Source: Lepidodermella squamata
Taxonomy: Eukaryota; Gastrotricha
Assembly (NCBI GenBank): GCA_047495785.1
Contig: JBLDXI010000043.1
Span: 248,001-312,000 of the forward strand
Direction: 5' to 3'
DNA: 64,000 nt
Shown here: in pieces, positions 24,720-36,700 of the stretch
Position numbering within the stretch: the first letter of the stretch is position 1
Layout: each line of letters opens with the position of its first letter
Notes under the pieces: generated by a model
The model's input: the letters and a program-made list of their open reading frames with translations, nothing else
Told to the model about the DNA's origin: nothing
Database searches by the model: none
Translations under genes and position numbers: made by a program

Positions 24720-24834
24720 ATGTCGGGCTTCGGCTCGAAGGTGTTGGCCGAGGCACGGTCGGCTCCAAATCGAGAACAATGGAAAATTACCCTGCCTTGT
24801 TGGAACCCGTGGCTTCGAAGCTAAAAAGAAGATG
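24720..24834. repeat. Dispersed repeat, 115 bp, right member of inverted pair
   Basis: Inverted copy of 23169-23283. Confidence 0.85.
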
Positions 24835-25574
24835 AATAAGTGGACCAAGAGTTGTTCTGGTCAGTCGATTGTGTCTTGTTGCCCGTCTATTTCACCTATT
24901 TCACGTACAATCCGCCGGATCTCCCAGGGTAAAAAAAAAAAAAACACCCACTGAACAAAGGACCCACACAACTGTTCTCCTAAGCGCCTCCGAACTGAAG
25001 AAACGAAGTATGTGAAACGCGCCCAGTAAAATCCTCCTTTTCACAAAAAATCCAATAAAGAAATTATATGGCGTGATTAAAAATAAATAGCTGTCAGCTG
25101 TCAGTGCGAGTTGAAAAATTCTAATTATTAATTGAATTATTCTCCGCCAAAAATTGTGAATTTCGCGACGAAACTTAGCTTTTTGTTATCGTCGGCGCGT
25201 TTCGCATCTTATTGTTTTGGAATTTTGAGAATTCAAGTGATAGGAAATAGAGTTGTCTTGAAAAAAATAGGTCGAGTAGCTTGGCCAATTCGATATTTTG
25301 CGGTATAACATTCGTAAATCGTTTATATCTGAACTCGCCGCACTCAATTTACTCATCTCCAGCTCTCTTCGATTCGTAAATCTCGGCTGGCTACGTTCAG
25401 ATATGAACTCTTTTTTTCTCCGCACTCGATTTGGTCATGCCGACCAGTGTGCGACTTTCAAGAGGGATGGGGGGATCATCCTGATGCCGACTAGGTTCCG
25501 CCTCGACTTATGTCGCGCGGAAATTACCACTGATAAAGTCACCAAAGTTTCGCTTAAGTCTTAAGTGTTCCGAA

Positions 25575-25665
25575 CAGGGCCGTTTTAGCGCATAGGTACA
25601 CGGGCCACGTGCCCAGGGGCCCTTGCCTGAAAGGAGCCCCTAAGTTTGCCGTAACCGACTTTTTA
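25575..25665. mobile_element. Probable hAT-type transposon terminus
   Basis: CAGGGCCGTTTTAGCGCATA followed by GGGCCACGTGCCCAGGGGCC has the wording typical of hAT terminal repeats. The preceding eight bases (GTTCCGAA) would be the target site. No matching far end or transposase was found, so only one end appears to remain. Confidence 0.45.
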
Positions 25666-26253
25666 GAGGGTATAAGGCTCACAGAAATGGTAGGTGCACC
25701 ATGCACTGATGAGAATGTAAAGGTCACCAATTCTCTCAATTTCACCATTGGAAATCACCAAAATACAATTCGAAATTCGAAAATTTTCATTCTAAAATCA
25801 TTCTAAAAATCGTAAAACTTCATTTGATTTGAATCGATTTTCGGAGATTGGCTATTTTCAACCGTCCAGTTTGAAGCCCATTTTCTCAGCGACCATGGCC
25901 GTCGACCTGCTTTTGATATCGTTCGATGATTCATTCGTTGATCTTGAACGCAGCATCAAAATGTCGTGAAACCCCACTGCTCACCTGTTAACGGTCATGC
26001 GGCGCTGTTTACCACAAATGTAGAAGCAAAAAAAAAAACTTGTTACTTGTCACTCTTCAACTTCAAACAGCAGACAGATGTAAAACGTAAACAAATCGAG
26101 TTTTTTAACGACGCTAACGAAATGATTCCAATTTGAGATACAATTTTTGCAAGATTTCACAACATCTGAGATTCGACCGCGACATCTACCTTGCCATGCC
26201 AAATAAAACGTGAGCAATGACTAAATTTCCGACAATTCGCACCTATTACCGCG

Positions 26254-29136
26254 ATGTTTAGGGATGATTTATTTTCTGCTGATGAAAGTGCCGACGTGCC
26301 GTTCGACTACGGCTCAGCGACTATGGTGCACCCACTCGAGAAGGGCGGTCCTTATCCGCCGAAAGATTGGCGCAATGTTGGCGCAATGAATTCGCCGTTC
26401 ACCTCGTTCAATGATTTCGCGACGCTCAATCGCAGAAAGGCCTGCGCAGGTTTGGTTCACTTTACTTTACTTCTGAGACTGCCTACTCACGAGAAAAGAG
26501 CGGAACACCATCGGTCGCAGATGTTCACCTTGAATCAACAAAAAACGCACACAATTTCGGGGGGGGGGGGGGGGGGGAGTAAACAAAGAAGTTGATTTTT
26601 CTTCGATCGATTTTTCTGTTGGATATCTTGCGACGCAATTTCGGCGTCACTATGCATATCTTTCCAGCTACTAAGAGCACAGTAAAAAAAAAACTCGGTG
26701 TTTACCGTGCCAAATAAGCTACCCAGTAATAACCAGTTTACATGTTAATCGAAAAGGGAAAAAACCTTGTGCACATACAGTCATTACCGGGTTCCATAGA
26801 ACACGATTACAACCGGGTTGGAACTAACCGAGCTTCGAAAAACACGGTAATAACCCATTCAGCTTTCGGATAGGTATTTACCGATATAGCTGTGAGCTCG
26901 GTATTTACCGAGTATCGACACCTCGATTTTAAAAATCATCGATAATAAATGAAAAATCGATTTTTCTAATCGATATTGGCATCTGTAACCCAGATTACGC
27001 CTAATATCGATTAGAAACAATATTTGAAAGAATATTAAACAAATTAAATGATAAGTTAAGATTGCGAAGAAGCTATTAATATGGATAGCTGAATGGCTAA
27101 CGCAACTAAAGAAGATTACATAAATGGGATTATTACCAGGAGCAATTTAAAGAAATCGAGGTGAAAAATTTATTTTCTTCCTAGCGCATGGGTGTTCCAG
27201 TGAGGCAAACTGCAAATTTGGCGGATATCAAAATTCAAGGAACTGCGATGAATGCAAATGTCCGCCTGGCTTTGGAGGCCCAACCTGCGAACAGCAGCCG
27301 CCCTTTGGCAATGAGACATGCGGCGGGGTCATAACTTTACCTGACTGTACTTCAATCGAAATAACTTCACCCAATTACCCGAATCCTTATGTCGCATACA
27401 GCAGTTGCACGTGGTGGGTGATTAGCTCTCAGGTAATTTTATCATATGAAGTCAGCTTCCGTCATAATTTCAACTCTAGCCTGGTACTGTGTTTGGCTTT
27501 GACGGACGACCGGATTTGACCCAAGGGACAGGTGAGCCCTTGATATTAGCGTTTCATCTTTTCAATCTCTCGGAACATTTTTTCAGTTCGGAGTGGTTCC
27601 GGTGCTCGGAGCGAATCGTGTTTCGACTACGTCGAATTTCGAGATCCAGTGGATGGAACCCTGCCCTACTTCCGCTACTGCTCTTACGGCGCAACTGCTG
27701 GAAAGGTCTACGAGAGCTCTACTAATATTTCAATCGTTTACTTCAAATCGAACTCACCGACCCCCGGCAAAGGGTTCCGTTTGATTGCTCGATCAAGTTG
27801 CCCCAGTGACAACAAAGCCGAGCTGAGGCTGACTCCAAGTGGTTACGACTATGAAGGCTCTGTTTCTAAGACCCAATCAGGGGCCACCTGCCAGCCGTGG
27901 CCTAAGCTCGACTTGATTCAAGACTACCTCGAGATGCTTAAGTTCCCGAGAGGCCTCAACGCCAATCACAGTAACTACTGCCGCAACCCTGAATCGCGAC
28001 CGACCGGGCCTTACTGCTATATCGATGCGGCTCGGACGAAGACTGAAACGTGTGACATAACTATCACCCCTTTGACACCACCTTCGCGTAAGTGGATGAT
28101 CTTCTACTTAACCATTTTGCAAGCTATAATTTTCGCATGAAAACAACGGAATTAAAGTCAATTATTTTCATCTTTACATTTACTAAGCCTAACTCCAAAT
28201 AGACGTAGACGGCTCTGTGCTAATGATATATATAGCACGCCATTAGGCTACCTAGGTTTCGTCTAAATCAGCAGGTATTTTCGGGTTTGAGAAAAAACTC
28301 TTAATTAATGACAGTTTTAGGTTCGTTGGCAAAAGCTATAATTTGACGGTGAAGTCTGCAAGATTGATAATAGGAAACATCCACCCTTTCGTTCTGAAGT
28401 GCGGCAGTTTTTTGGTAATAATTACTTCCTAACCATACTGACCACTTAGGGCTAATCGAAATTAGCCATTAATCGAGCTAGTGCTATCGAGCTAAGCATA
28501 TCGAGACTAAGATGACCCACGCATTTAATGAATTTCTTTCAAAATTAAAAAAAGTGACAATTTTTATCTTGATTACAAGGTCAACCATTGTTCAAGCTTA
28601 TATCACTCAGGTGCCTAACATTTACTTTGTACTTATTGAATGATTCTGTTAAGTTTGAGTCACGTTGTTGCCGCGTTTGACGTAACTTATTAGCTGAGTA
28701 AAACAAAACGAAAGGCTGGCTCAGTAGAGTACTGTTTACTACTCTTTTTCAGCCCCTGCTGAGAGCGTCATCTTCCGCTGTGCGTCAAAATCGACCGGTC
28801 AATTCACAGGATGCCAACGAACCTGCTCGGCCAACGATAGGACACTGCTAAGTATTTTCCCTATCACGAAGAACAATTGTTTCATTGGGGTGAGTGCTGG
28901 GAAGCAAATGACTGTTCTAAACATATAATTTTCCTAGAATGCTCGACTGTGTCGCTCTGCGGCGACGGGTTACAGATGCGACGGCAACTGCGCTAATGGC
29001 GAGACGCTGGTAAGCAGGCATACCACATAACAAAGCCCAACATCCATATTGATTCTGGTTTTTATAGGTAAAAGTTTTCAACGCGTTCAAATACTTCGAC
29101 AGGAACATGAAAAGCTGCCTCGCTCAGAAAATTTGA
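26254..29136 (+). CDS. Astacin-tail, EGF, CUB and kringle multidomain protein (5' end unclear)
   Basis: Exons 26254-26449, 27185-27432, 27480-27531, 27587-28087, 28753-28889, 28938-29009, 29068-29136; all junctions keep frame (about 424 residues). The first exon resembles the end of an astacin catalytic domain (FDYGSATMVHP, then FTSFNDFATLNRR), but the zinc motif HExxHxxGxxH is not found upstream and the frame closes just before 26230. So either earlier exons lie outside easy recognition or the protease core is lost. Next come an EGF module (CKCPPGFGGPTC), a CUB domain with two introns, a kringle (YEGSVSKTQSGATCQPW, NYCRNP, PYCYI, ETCDI) and a Cys-rich tail. An extracellular matrix or cuticle processing role is typical of the family, not shown here. 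The ATG at 26254 may be internal. Confidence 0.75.
26559..26577 (+). repeat. Run of 19 G
   Basis: Uninterrupted G tract inside the first intron of the astacin-tail gene; could form a G-quadruplex and is prone to sequencing error. Confidence 0.9.
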
Positions 29137-29222
29137 TTAAGTGTGTCCTCGAGAGCTTAAACGTTATCGTTCGCCGCTTATGACGAGTCGAGTTTATGTG
29201 TTGTGTGCAGGGCTTAGAAATA

Positions 29223-29228
29223 AATAAA
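29223..29228 (+). terminator. Polyadenylation signal of the astacin-tail gene
   Basis: AATAAA 86 bases after the stop codon at 29134-29136. Confidence 0.55.
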
Positions 29229-29685
29229 ACACGATTTACCGGTCGCTTTTTGCACAGTCGACTTTTTGCACAGCCTTAACGGTGATCAAGCGGGTTTCTA
29301 AATCGTGATCAGGGACCCATAAAACCCCTAGAAATGTTGTAAAATAGTTTTTCTACCGGAGATAAATAATTCGGCCATTAAAGCCGTTCTGCCTCATGCC
29401 TTTTTGGCCAAGGGTGATAGTTTCCTATTCGTGATTCGTTTTAATTGTCCGTAACATGAATGGTTTACGGTAAGAAATCGCAGGGAAAATTCCTTGTAAA
29501 GCGGCGGTCCCAAACTTTGTTGTCCTCCAGAGCCGCCGTCGTACAGACTACAGACACATTTATCATAGTACACGAGATTCCGGTATGACTCGGTTTGAGG
29601 AACGCTGATTTTGAACGATCCTATTACTATCAAATATTATCAAATTGTTAGGGTTTCAATTTCAAGGCGCATACACTAACATCCG

Positions 29686-29700
29686 TTTTTCCGGCTTTTA
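29686..29700 (+). promoter_or_regulatory. TTCCGGC box before receptor copy 6
   Basis: TTTTTCCGGCTTTTA, 91 bases before the ATG. Confidence 0.45.
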
Positions 29701-29791
29701 CTCGCATCCTGCTTGAAAAACTAGACAAACACTTCGTCTTTCGATTTCAGGTAAAAACTTATCAGAATCATCAACATTTAACGTCAGTATA

Positions 29792-32700
29792 ATGCACGTC
29801 TTTCCTAAATTCATTTTACTTATCGGGCATGCTGCATCAATATTGGCATTGAAAACATACAACTTATCACTTTTGGCACCGATATCATTCACGGGAAATC
29901 CACCTGCAACAGGCGTGGCCTGTAAAATCGCCTCCGACATCGCTATCAACGCGGTTAACAATCAATCGGAGATTCTGCCCGATTATCACATCTTAGTACA
30001 ATACGAGGATGAAAATGGTGGGAATCTTGCAGCTAGGGCGGGAGTAGGCTACAGTCGAAGCTTCGAAAACCAGCAAAGGCCTAACGCATATCAATCACCT
30101 GTCGTTGCTGGCCCGAACTTTTCGAACGGATGCAAGGCGCTTGGTCCCATTTTGCATGAGCTCAACTTCGTGGGTCTAACAAGCCGGTGTACGGGTGCTT
30201 TTTTAACCGATCGAAATATCTATAAGAATTTGTATCTGATGCGAACCATAGGCAGCATAAGCACTCTCGCTCAAATGAGGTTCGTTAAAGACGTTGGCAA
30301 ATGGCAACAAATTGGGATTATCACAAATGTAGGAAGTGTTGCTGACTATACAACAGCTGCCGGCCTGCAACGCCTCGCTGTTGAACAAGGCAACGTCTCT
30401 GTTCCGTATTTCGATATTGTCGCGGAAATGGACGATGAATACTTTGTAGCAATGAAGAAGAGTGACGTGCGCGTTTTCCTGGTGGCTACGGGGCTCGGCA
30501 TGCTGGTGTGGAGATTTTTCTGTCAAGCTTACAAATTCGGCATGACAGGGCCGAGATACGTCTTCATTCTACTTGCAATAGCATTCAGTGATCCGACAAC
30601 GTTGCCAGACCCTGTCGTGCCGCAATGCAGTCGAGCTGTTGTAGCTGAGCAAATGAAGGTAAATTGACCGGTATTGGGATAAAACCAAAATTTAAAATGA
30701 ACTGATAAGGAACAGTGTCGAAGATGGCGGGGGACAGGAGGGGGCCCTTATGTTTTCTTCGAGCGATGTAATAAAGGGGGGGACCTTACCTATATCCTCC
30801 TTTTGGTAAAATTCCCATCTTCCACACTGATAAGGAAGGGAAACTTCTGGAATTATTCTATAATCTAACATCTCAAGATTAGTGTGATACCGGACCTTTG
30901 ACCTTCCTTTCCATGTTCTTTGATGCACAATTGTTATTTCCTTGTCTGATGATCTCTCTACACTTCAAAATGAATCAAATAAGTCTGAGCCCAATCCTCC
31001 TATCATTTCCTTTTTGTAATTGCTTTCTACATACGTGCGCCGTCGTTCACAAATAATTTTCACAAAATTTTTGTCATTTGAGACAATGGTCACCATCCTT
31101 AAAAATCATTCTAGAACGCTGAAAACAGGTCTACAGAGTAACTTTTTGAGCCGCACATGTCTAACTCGTCGAAAATTGGGCCTAAATGACATGAAAAAAA
31201 TTAAATTGCCGAATTTTTAGTTGAAAATATGATTTTCGGAATCAGCGATTTTTTTAACCCAAGAAATGAGTTGATAAACACTTCGATTCAAATATTTTCA
31301 TTTTTCGCTAATTGCCGGTTACGGTTAGCTAATTGAGAGAAAAATCGGTAACCAGTGTGCAGAGCGTCATCGATTACCTACTGGGTTGTGTTTTTTATTG
31401 CGAAATCGTAATTTTTAAGGGGGCAACCATTGTGTTGAAAATTTCTCAGTTTTTCGAATTTGTGAACGACGGCGCCCGTATGCTACTTTTTTGCAGCATG
31501 CTTTTTGGACAGCGCCGATACAAGCTACAGTCGAGCCCACGAAAAAAATCGCATTAGGATACAATCTTCTAGAATTCGACGCCATGTTCGATCGATACAC
31601 GAATAACACGAGACCTGTTGACTATGAAAATCGTGTTTCCTGTCACGACAACATACTTCAGGCTGTGATGACACTTCACGAGTCTGAGAAAGTTCTGAAA
31701 TCGCAAAACCTATCGCTGCGTAACATGCGAGACCAGCCTGAACGCGTAATGAGAATCGTTAACAAAACAGCACTTTCCATCGATTATTTAGGACTGAGAA
31801 TAGGTAGATTGAGGTACAATGACAGGGGAGAGGTCGATGGGGACGTATTGATGGTCAGCCAGTGGACACCAACCTCGGGTTATCAGATCTTGTATACAGT
31901 CCACCAATATCCCAACACCTCAGCATACTCTCTTTCAAGCTATTGGATGAAGAAATATCGTGATCCATCTTGGCAAACTCAGAACAGTCAACCACCCAAA
32001 GACAGGGCTAATTTGAAACTGGAAGTGGACGAGATACCAAGAGAGATCATATACATAACTGGAACTATAACTTCTGTTGTAAGCCTCGTTCAGATTGGAG
32101 GAATCTTCAAGCTTGTCCGCTCGGCGAGGTTAACTAAAGATCTTCACATATGGAAATTGATTGGAATGTTAGGAGCTCTTGTCATGAATGCTGCTGCGAT
32201 CGTGTTCTCGCTGCAAACATCAATATCACCCCTGCTTCTTTGGAAGCTTAGACTAGTCTTAATAGTCGTTAGTTTTGGTCTCGTGAATGGAACTCTGAGT
32301 TTACGACCGGCATTCTTACTGCTGAAATCTGGAAAGAGTAGAAATCCATCGTCAAATTCAAATACAGAGGTACAGGCAAGTCAAAGTTCGGCTGGCAGTA
32401 TCGTGTCTCGTAAGCCCACGTCAATGCGAAGGATGAATTTCAGGACCAAATTTGACGAAAATGGCGGATCTCGCCCAGCGTCCATGGTGACACTTCCAAA
32501 TGTGAAGCAACTAGATTTGAGAGGAACTGATCCGTTGAGTTTCAAATGGGTTTTAGCTTTCGCTCTATTTACCTCAACTTTGGTTGGATTCTGGTTAATC
32601 GGCGATCCTCTGCGCTGTGTTGTCATTAACGAAGTTCCAGAATACATTGAAGAGAATGATCTGGTAATTGAAAGATCCTTCTGGGTTTGCAATTCTGAGG

Positions 32701-32990
32701 ATAGCCACATGAACTGGCTTGCATCGCTTCTGGCTCTCAACGCTGGCATGCTGCTGATTTGGTGCATTTCGACTTTGAAGTTGAAATTCAATAGAAGAGT
32801 AGCCGTACCAGAGATGAAGCTAATGTCTCTTGGTTTGGCAAATTTTGCGTTGATTTTCGTCGGTTGCATTCTCATCGTTGCAGCAGTTGATGAGATCGTT
32901 GCGCAGGAGATCACCATAGCTTTTGCCCTCATGTTCATTTCGGCAACAACTTCAGCAACTTGGATTCAACCGTTGCTATCGCATTCTTGA
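29792..32990 (+). CDS. GABA-B-like class C GPCR, array copy 6
   Basis: Exons 29792-30658 and 31497-32990, phase-0 intron of 838 nt (GTAAAT...TTTTGCAG); 786 residues. Signal peptide MHVFPKFILLIGH, flytrap domain, seven membrane segments, and a C-terminus ending within a few residues of TM7. Exon 2 opens HAFWTAPIQATVEPTKKIA (sub-family 2). Loop 2 keeps the two cysteines (DPLRC and FWVC). In TM5 one residue departs from its paralogs (LIWCIS where others have a small residue before C). It lies between the astacin-tail gene and the lectin-channel gene, so the array continues through unrelated genes on the same strand. Confidence 0.92.
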
Positions 32991-33096
32991 AGCTCACAGT
33001 AGCCAATGTTTCAGTCGTGCTCTTGACGAGATGTGCCCATCATGCCCATCACAATTTTTCAATCATGGATGTTATATCAAACAATCAAATACAGTG

Positions 33097-33102
33097 AATA
33101 AA
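33097..33102 (+). terminator. Polyadenylation signal of receptor copy 6
   Basis: AATAAA 107 bases after the stop. Confidence 0.55.
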
Positions 33103-33128
33103 GTGACAATTTAAATAAATTATGGAAC

Positions 33129-33458
33129 GATCAAGTTGATGAGCGTGACAGCGAAAAGAAGAGCATAAAACGATGTGAGGAAGTGGATCAGTTCGTTTAT
33201 TTAGGAAGTATTATAAGTACGTCTGACAAGGACTCTGGTACAAGGACTCGTTAGAAAAGGGCAATAAAGCCTAAAGGTGCTATGCGTAAGTATATTTTTG
33301 GCAATCGATCTGTCTCAATCAAGGAAAAAAGGAAATGCTTAAAGGGCGTTGTGGATGCGGCTATATTATGCATGACAGCGAAATTTGGACTGCAACTTCT
33401 GAGGAGGCGATGTTGGCTATATGCAGTATTTGCGGAAAATCTGCGGCGAAACGCTTAG
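33129..33458 (+). pseudogene. Decayed non-LTR retrotransposon reverse transcriptase, C-terminal fragment
   Basis: The frame reads a V-D-Q-F-V-Y-L-G-S-I-I block, then D-K-D-S-G-T-R-T-R, an in-frame TAG at 33252-33254, and a basic stretch resembling the segment after the reverse transcriptase palm in RTE- or I-type LINEs (F-V-Y-L-G-S is the hallmark). A second stop closes the frame at 33456. No endonuclease or catalytic box is present. A 5'-truncated dead insertion is the likely origin. Confidence 0.65.
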
Positions 33459-33727
33459 GGACAGGATTCTCAATGAGTGTAGAATTTAGCTTTTACTGGG
33501 CATCCTTCAGGTCTTTGGTTCAACTCAGCAGGCTCAAAGCACGCGCATTTTCTATTATTTATGCTTTAAAATGTTTGAACCTAGGCGAGAAAATGTCTCT
33601 GCCTTTCAATCAGCTTTCACGCTAATTACTGCATTCATTCGCCCACATTCGCTCGCACTATACGGTATACGAAGTAATTTAAAAAACGGTGTTTAACATC
33701 TATTAGTGTGGACAACATTTTCAAGGG

Positions 33728-36700
33728 ATGGGCGAGGAAATAGTTTCTTTGCTTGTTTCGTTATACTTGTTGAGCTATGCTGAAGCCCAGGGCATACAGC
33801 GATGTGGAACGTCAGTTCCGCAGTTCTCGCTGCTTAACCACATCACAGATCGCGCCGCCAACTGGGATTTGTACCAAATGCCGGGTCTAAATGCAAGCAA
33901 TTCGCCTGTGAACGCAACTCGCCTCTCCCTAAACACGTTGTTCTATACCAATTCTGGGATGTGGTCAAAAGCTGTAAGTGTTTTCAGAAATTAGGATATC
34001 AATCAGGAAATCGTGATCTCATATGAACAGCCATTCACCCTTACAAACTTCTACATTGAGATTTGGGCGTATCTGTACTCAACCGTGGCCCCCGGGGCGC
34101 ACGGAATCATGGTGATGATCGGCAATAATGCCTCAGTGTCGCGATTCGATCCAAGTAAGTAAAAGCAATTGTCTGAACCGCATGGCGATCTATTACTGTT
34201 AATCATAACTCAATTTACAGACAATTGGTATGGCGCAAACTGGTCCTCGTTCGTCGGACTTGGCGTCAACTTTTTCCCCTATTTCACGACCTATCTTTCT
34301 TGGCTAAGCACTGTTCCCTACGGTGCTAACAACGCACCTTACAATTGCTCGGTAAGCGACGTAATCGCGTGCAACTCGAGCGTATCGTCAGCGACGTGGA
34401 TGCTCAACCAACCTGTCAAATTCCAGGTTAGAGTTGAGGGCGGTTACAAAGTGTCGATAGCCTCTTGCCGGGCGAATGGCGCCTGTGTCGGACCTTTCAC
34501 CGGCTCGTCAAATCTCTACTCGTTGTTGAGCTCATTCTCCGGCCAGCAAATGATGCTCGGCATCGGCACACGGGCTGGCGGTGCGGCGGATACTGTAGAC
34601 CTTCTGAGCGTAGGCGTTTACGACTGCTCCAGCGATCCATCGCCGAACAAGTAAGTTGCTAAACTATTTAGATTTTTTTAATGCAACAAGAGCCTCGAAC
34701 TTATTTTCCGGCCAAAAGTTTATGACCAAATGGTCTCCCCTGTAGTTTTTTTTGTAATTTTCAACTTTGACCTTGCGAAGGGGGGGTGGAGGGTACGATT
34801 CTAAGGTACTGAGGGGAATGATTCGTGGAATCGATAAGATTACAGTTTCCCGTTTTTTTCGCTATGTATGTAAGATTCCCCGTTTTGAATATTGAATCAT
34901 GAAAGCTTGTTATTTCCAGGGTTCAGTCAAGCGGAACTCTGCAGCCGACATTGTCTCTTATCAACCACGCCCAAGATTTAGCAAGCAACTGGGACTACTA
35001 CCCGCACAGTGGTATGACATCGGTTGGGCAAGCGGCAAACACGACTCGTCTGCTGTCAGAGGGCTTCAGCAATGTCGAGACGGGCTTGTGGAGTAAAATT
35101 GTGAGCTTTTTTCAAATGTCATTGATATGTGGTATCTATTCATGTTTTGTTCACAACAGCCATTCAACATCTGCAACTTTTACATCGAGATGTCGGTTCG
35201 TGTATCGGATCTGGACAATTCGCAGTCTGAAGGATTCGCCCTCATCCTAGCGAACAACGCATCCATTGGTCGTCCATCAACTCAGCGTAGGCTTATTTTC
35301 AAATGTTCAAATTATTGTCATCGCATTAATAATTTATCTTGCTGCATAACTGTTGCTAAACAAGTGATTCTGTTGCTTACAGAGAATGGCTTTGGTTTAG
35401 ATTCGAGCAAATTCATTGGCTTTGCAGTAGCAGTTAATGGTTTATCGATGACTCTGAGCTCAAGCGTCACGACTAGTCCTCGCGGCGGCACTCTGTTTCC
35501 TTGGAGTTGCAATGATACAGCCACTACGATCTGCCTGCCTCTGAATTTCTTAACAGCCCGAAACAGTCTGGTCACGTATCAAATTCGGCTGGAAAACGGC
35601 GAATCGATTTCGGTAAGAACATGCGCCCACCGCATAACATGGTAATACATTTCTTCGAATAGATTTCGGCATGCCTGGGCGATGGAACATGCTTCGGACC
35701 GACCTCAGGAAAATTGCCGGCTTCTCTAACCAGCTTGATGGCTAATCAAACAATGATGTTGGGAATAGGGGCCCGAAATGGCTTAACGTCCGACACTGTT
35801 GATTTGTTCAGCCTGGCTGTGTATGAATGCCTACCAGCCACAACAGCAGCCGCATCCGCTACGACCACAACAGCAGCGGCATCCACTACAACCACAACAG
35901 CAGCCGTTCCCACTACAACAAAAGCAGCAGCCGCATCCACTACAACCAAAACGACAGCCGCCTCCACTACGACTACAACAACAGCCGCACCCACTACGCC
36001 CTCAACAACAGTCGCGGCCACTACAACCACAACCAGCTCCAGAGTATTACCGTTTGATTTTTCAAACAGCGAATTCCCCATCCCAGGGCTAGAGAGAGGC
36101 AGTCACATGCCAACGATTGAAATAGAGGATTTGCTGACATGTAAAACCATCGCCGCAGACTTGCGTTCGCCTGATCCGAATACCAAAATCTACGCTACGC
36201 TAACAGTTGAGAGACTAGCATTCGTTGATCAAAATGAGCAGCTAGTTTCACTGCGGGGTGTTCTGCTCCTCCAGTGGATGGTCAGCTCATGCGAGGCCAA
36301 TAAAACAGCCCCAGGAGCTGATGACAAAGAGCGATTGGTTTCGACGCGCAGAACCGACATATGGCGACCGTCGATGGTTTTCGCTAACAAAACGCCTGAT
36401 TTCGACCTTGCGAACCCGGCCTGTGGTGAATCTATGGACATTGCCTACTACCCAACTACACCAAACCGAACTCTGTTTTTTCACTGGAACCGGGTTGGAA
36501 TTTTCCCGGCGAGTTGCAAAATTGACTTGTCCAAGTTTCCATTTGACACGCAAACGTGCGAGATCGCGATGCTGATGTTCGAATCTGCCTATTTCATTGG
36601 AATCGGCGGCATGAGTGTCGTTCCCAGGGGAGACCTAACTTACGGCGTCTGGGCTTTCGATTCGCTGAAGGTGATGAAGGGGAATGTCACTAGTCCTATT

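Larger units (their letters stand above)
22618..26253. other. 3.6-kb repeat-rich intergenic region
   Basis: No intact gene. It contains AATAAA signals of copy 5, a TAAA microsatellite, a 115-bp inverted pair (23169-23283 and 24720-24834), tRNA-like remnants (23755-24092), a foldback at 24274-24412 and a probable hAT terminus at 25575. This is the largest repeat-bearing gap in the receptor array. Confidence 0.65.
29137..29791. other. Intergenic spacer before receptor copy 6
   Basis: Contains AATAAA at 29223-29228 for the upstream gene, two TTTTTGCACAG units at about 29248-29272 reminiscent of the foldback at 513-965, and the TTCCGGC box of copy 6. No gene seen. Confidence 0.5.
32991..33727. 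other. Intergenic spacer with a retrotransposon fragment
   Basis: Holds the AATAAA of copy 6 (33097-33102) and the reverse transcriptase fragment at 33129-33458. Nothing else was recognised. Confidence 0.6.

Noticed and set aside
35746-36081. Minus-strand Val-rich ORF over the Thr linker
   Set aside because: Low-complexity antisense of the 27-bp minisatellite.
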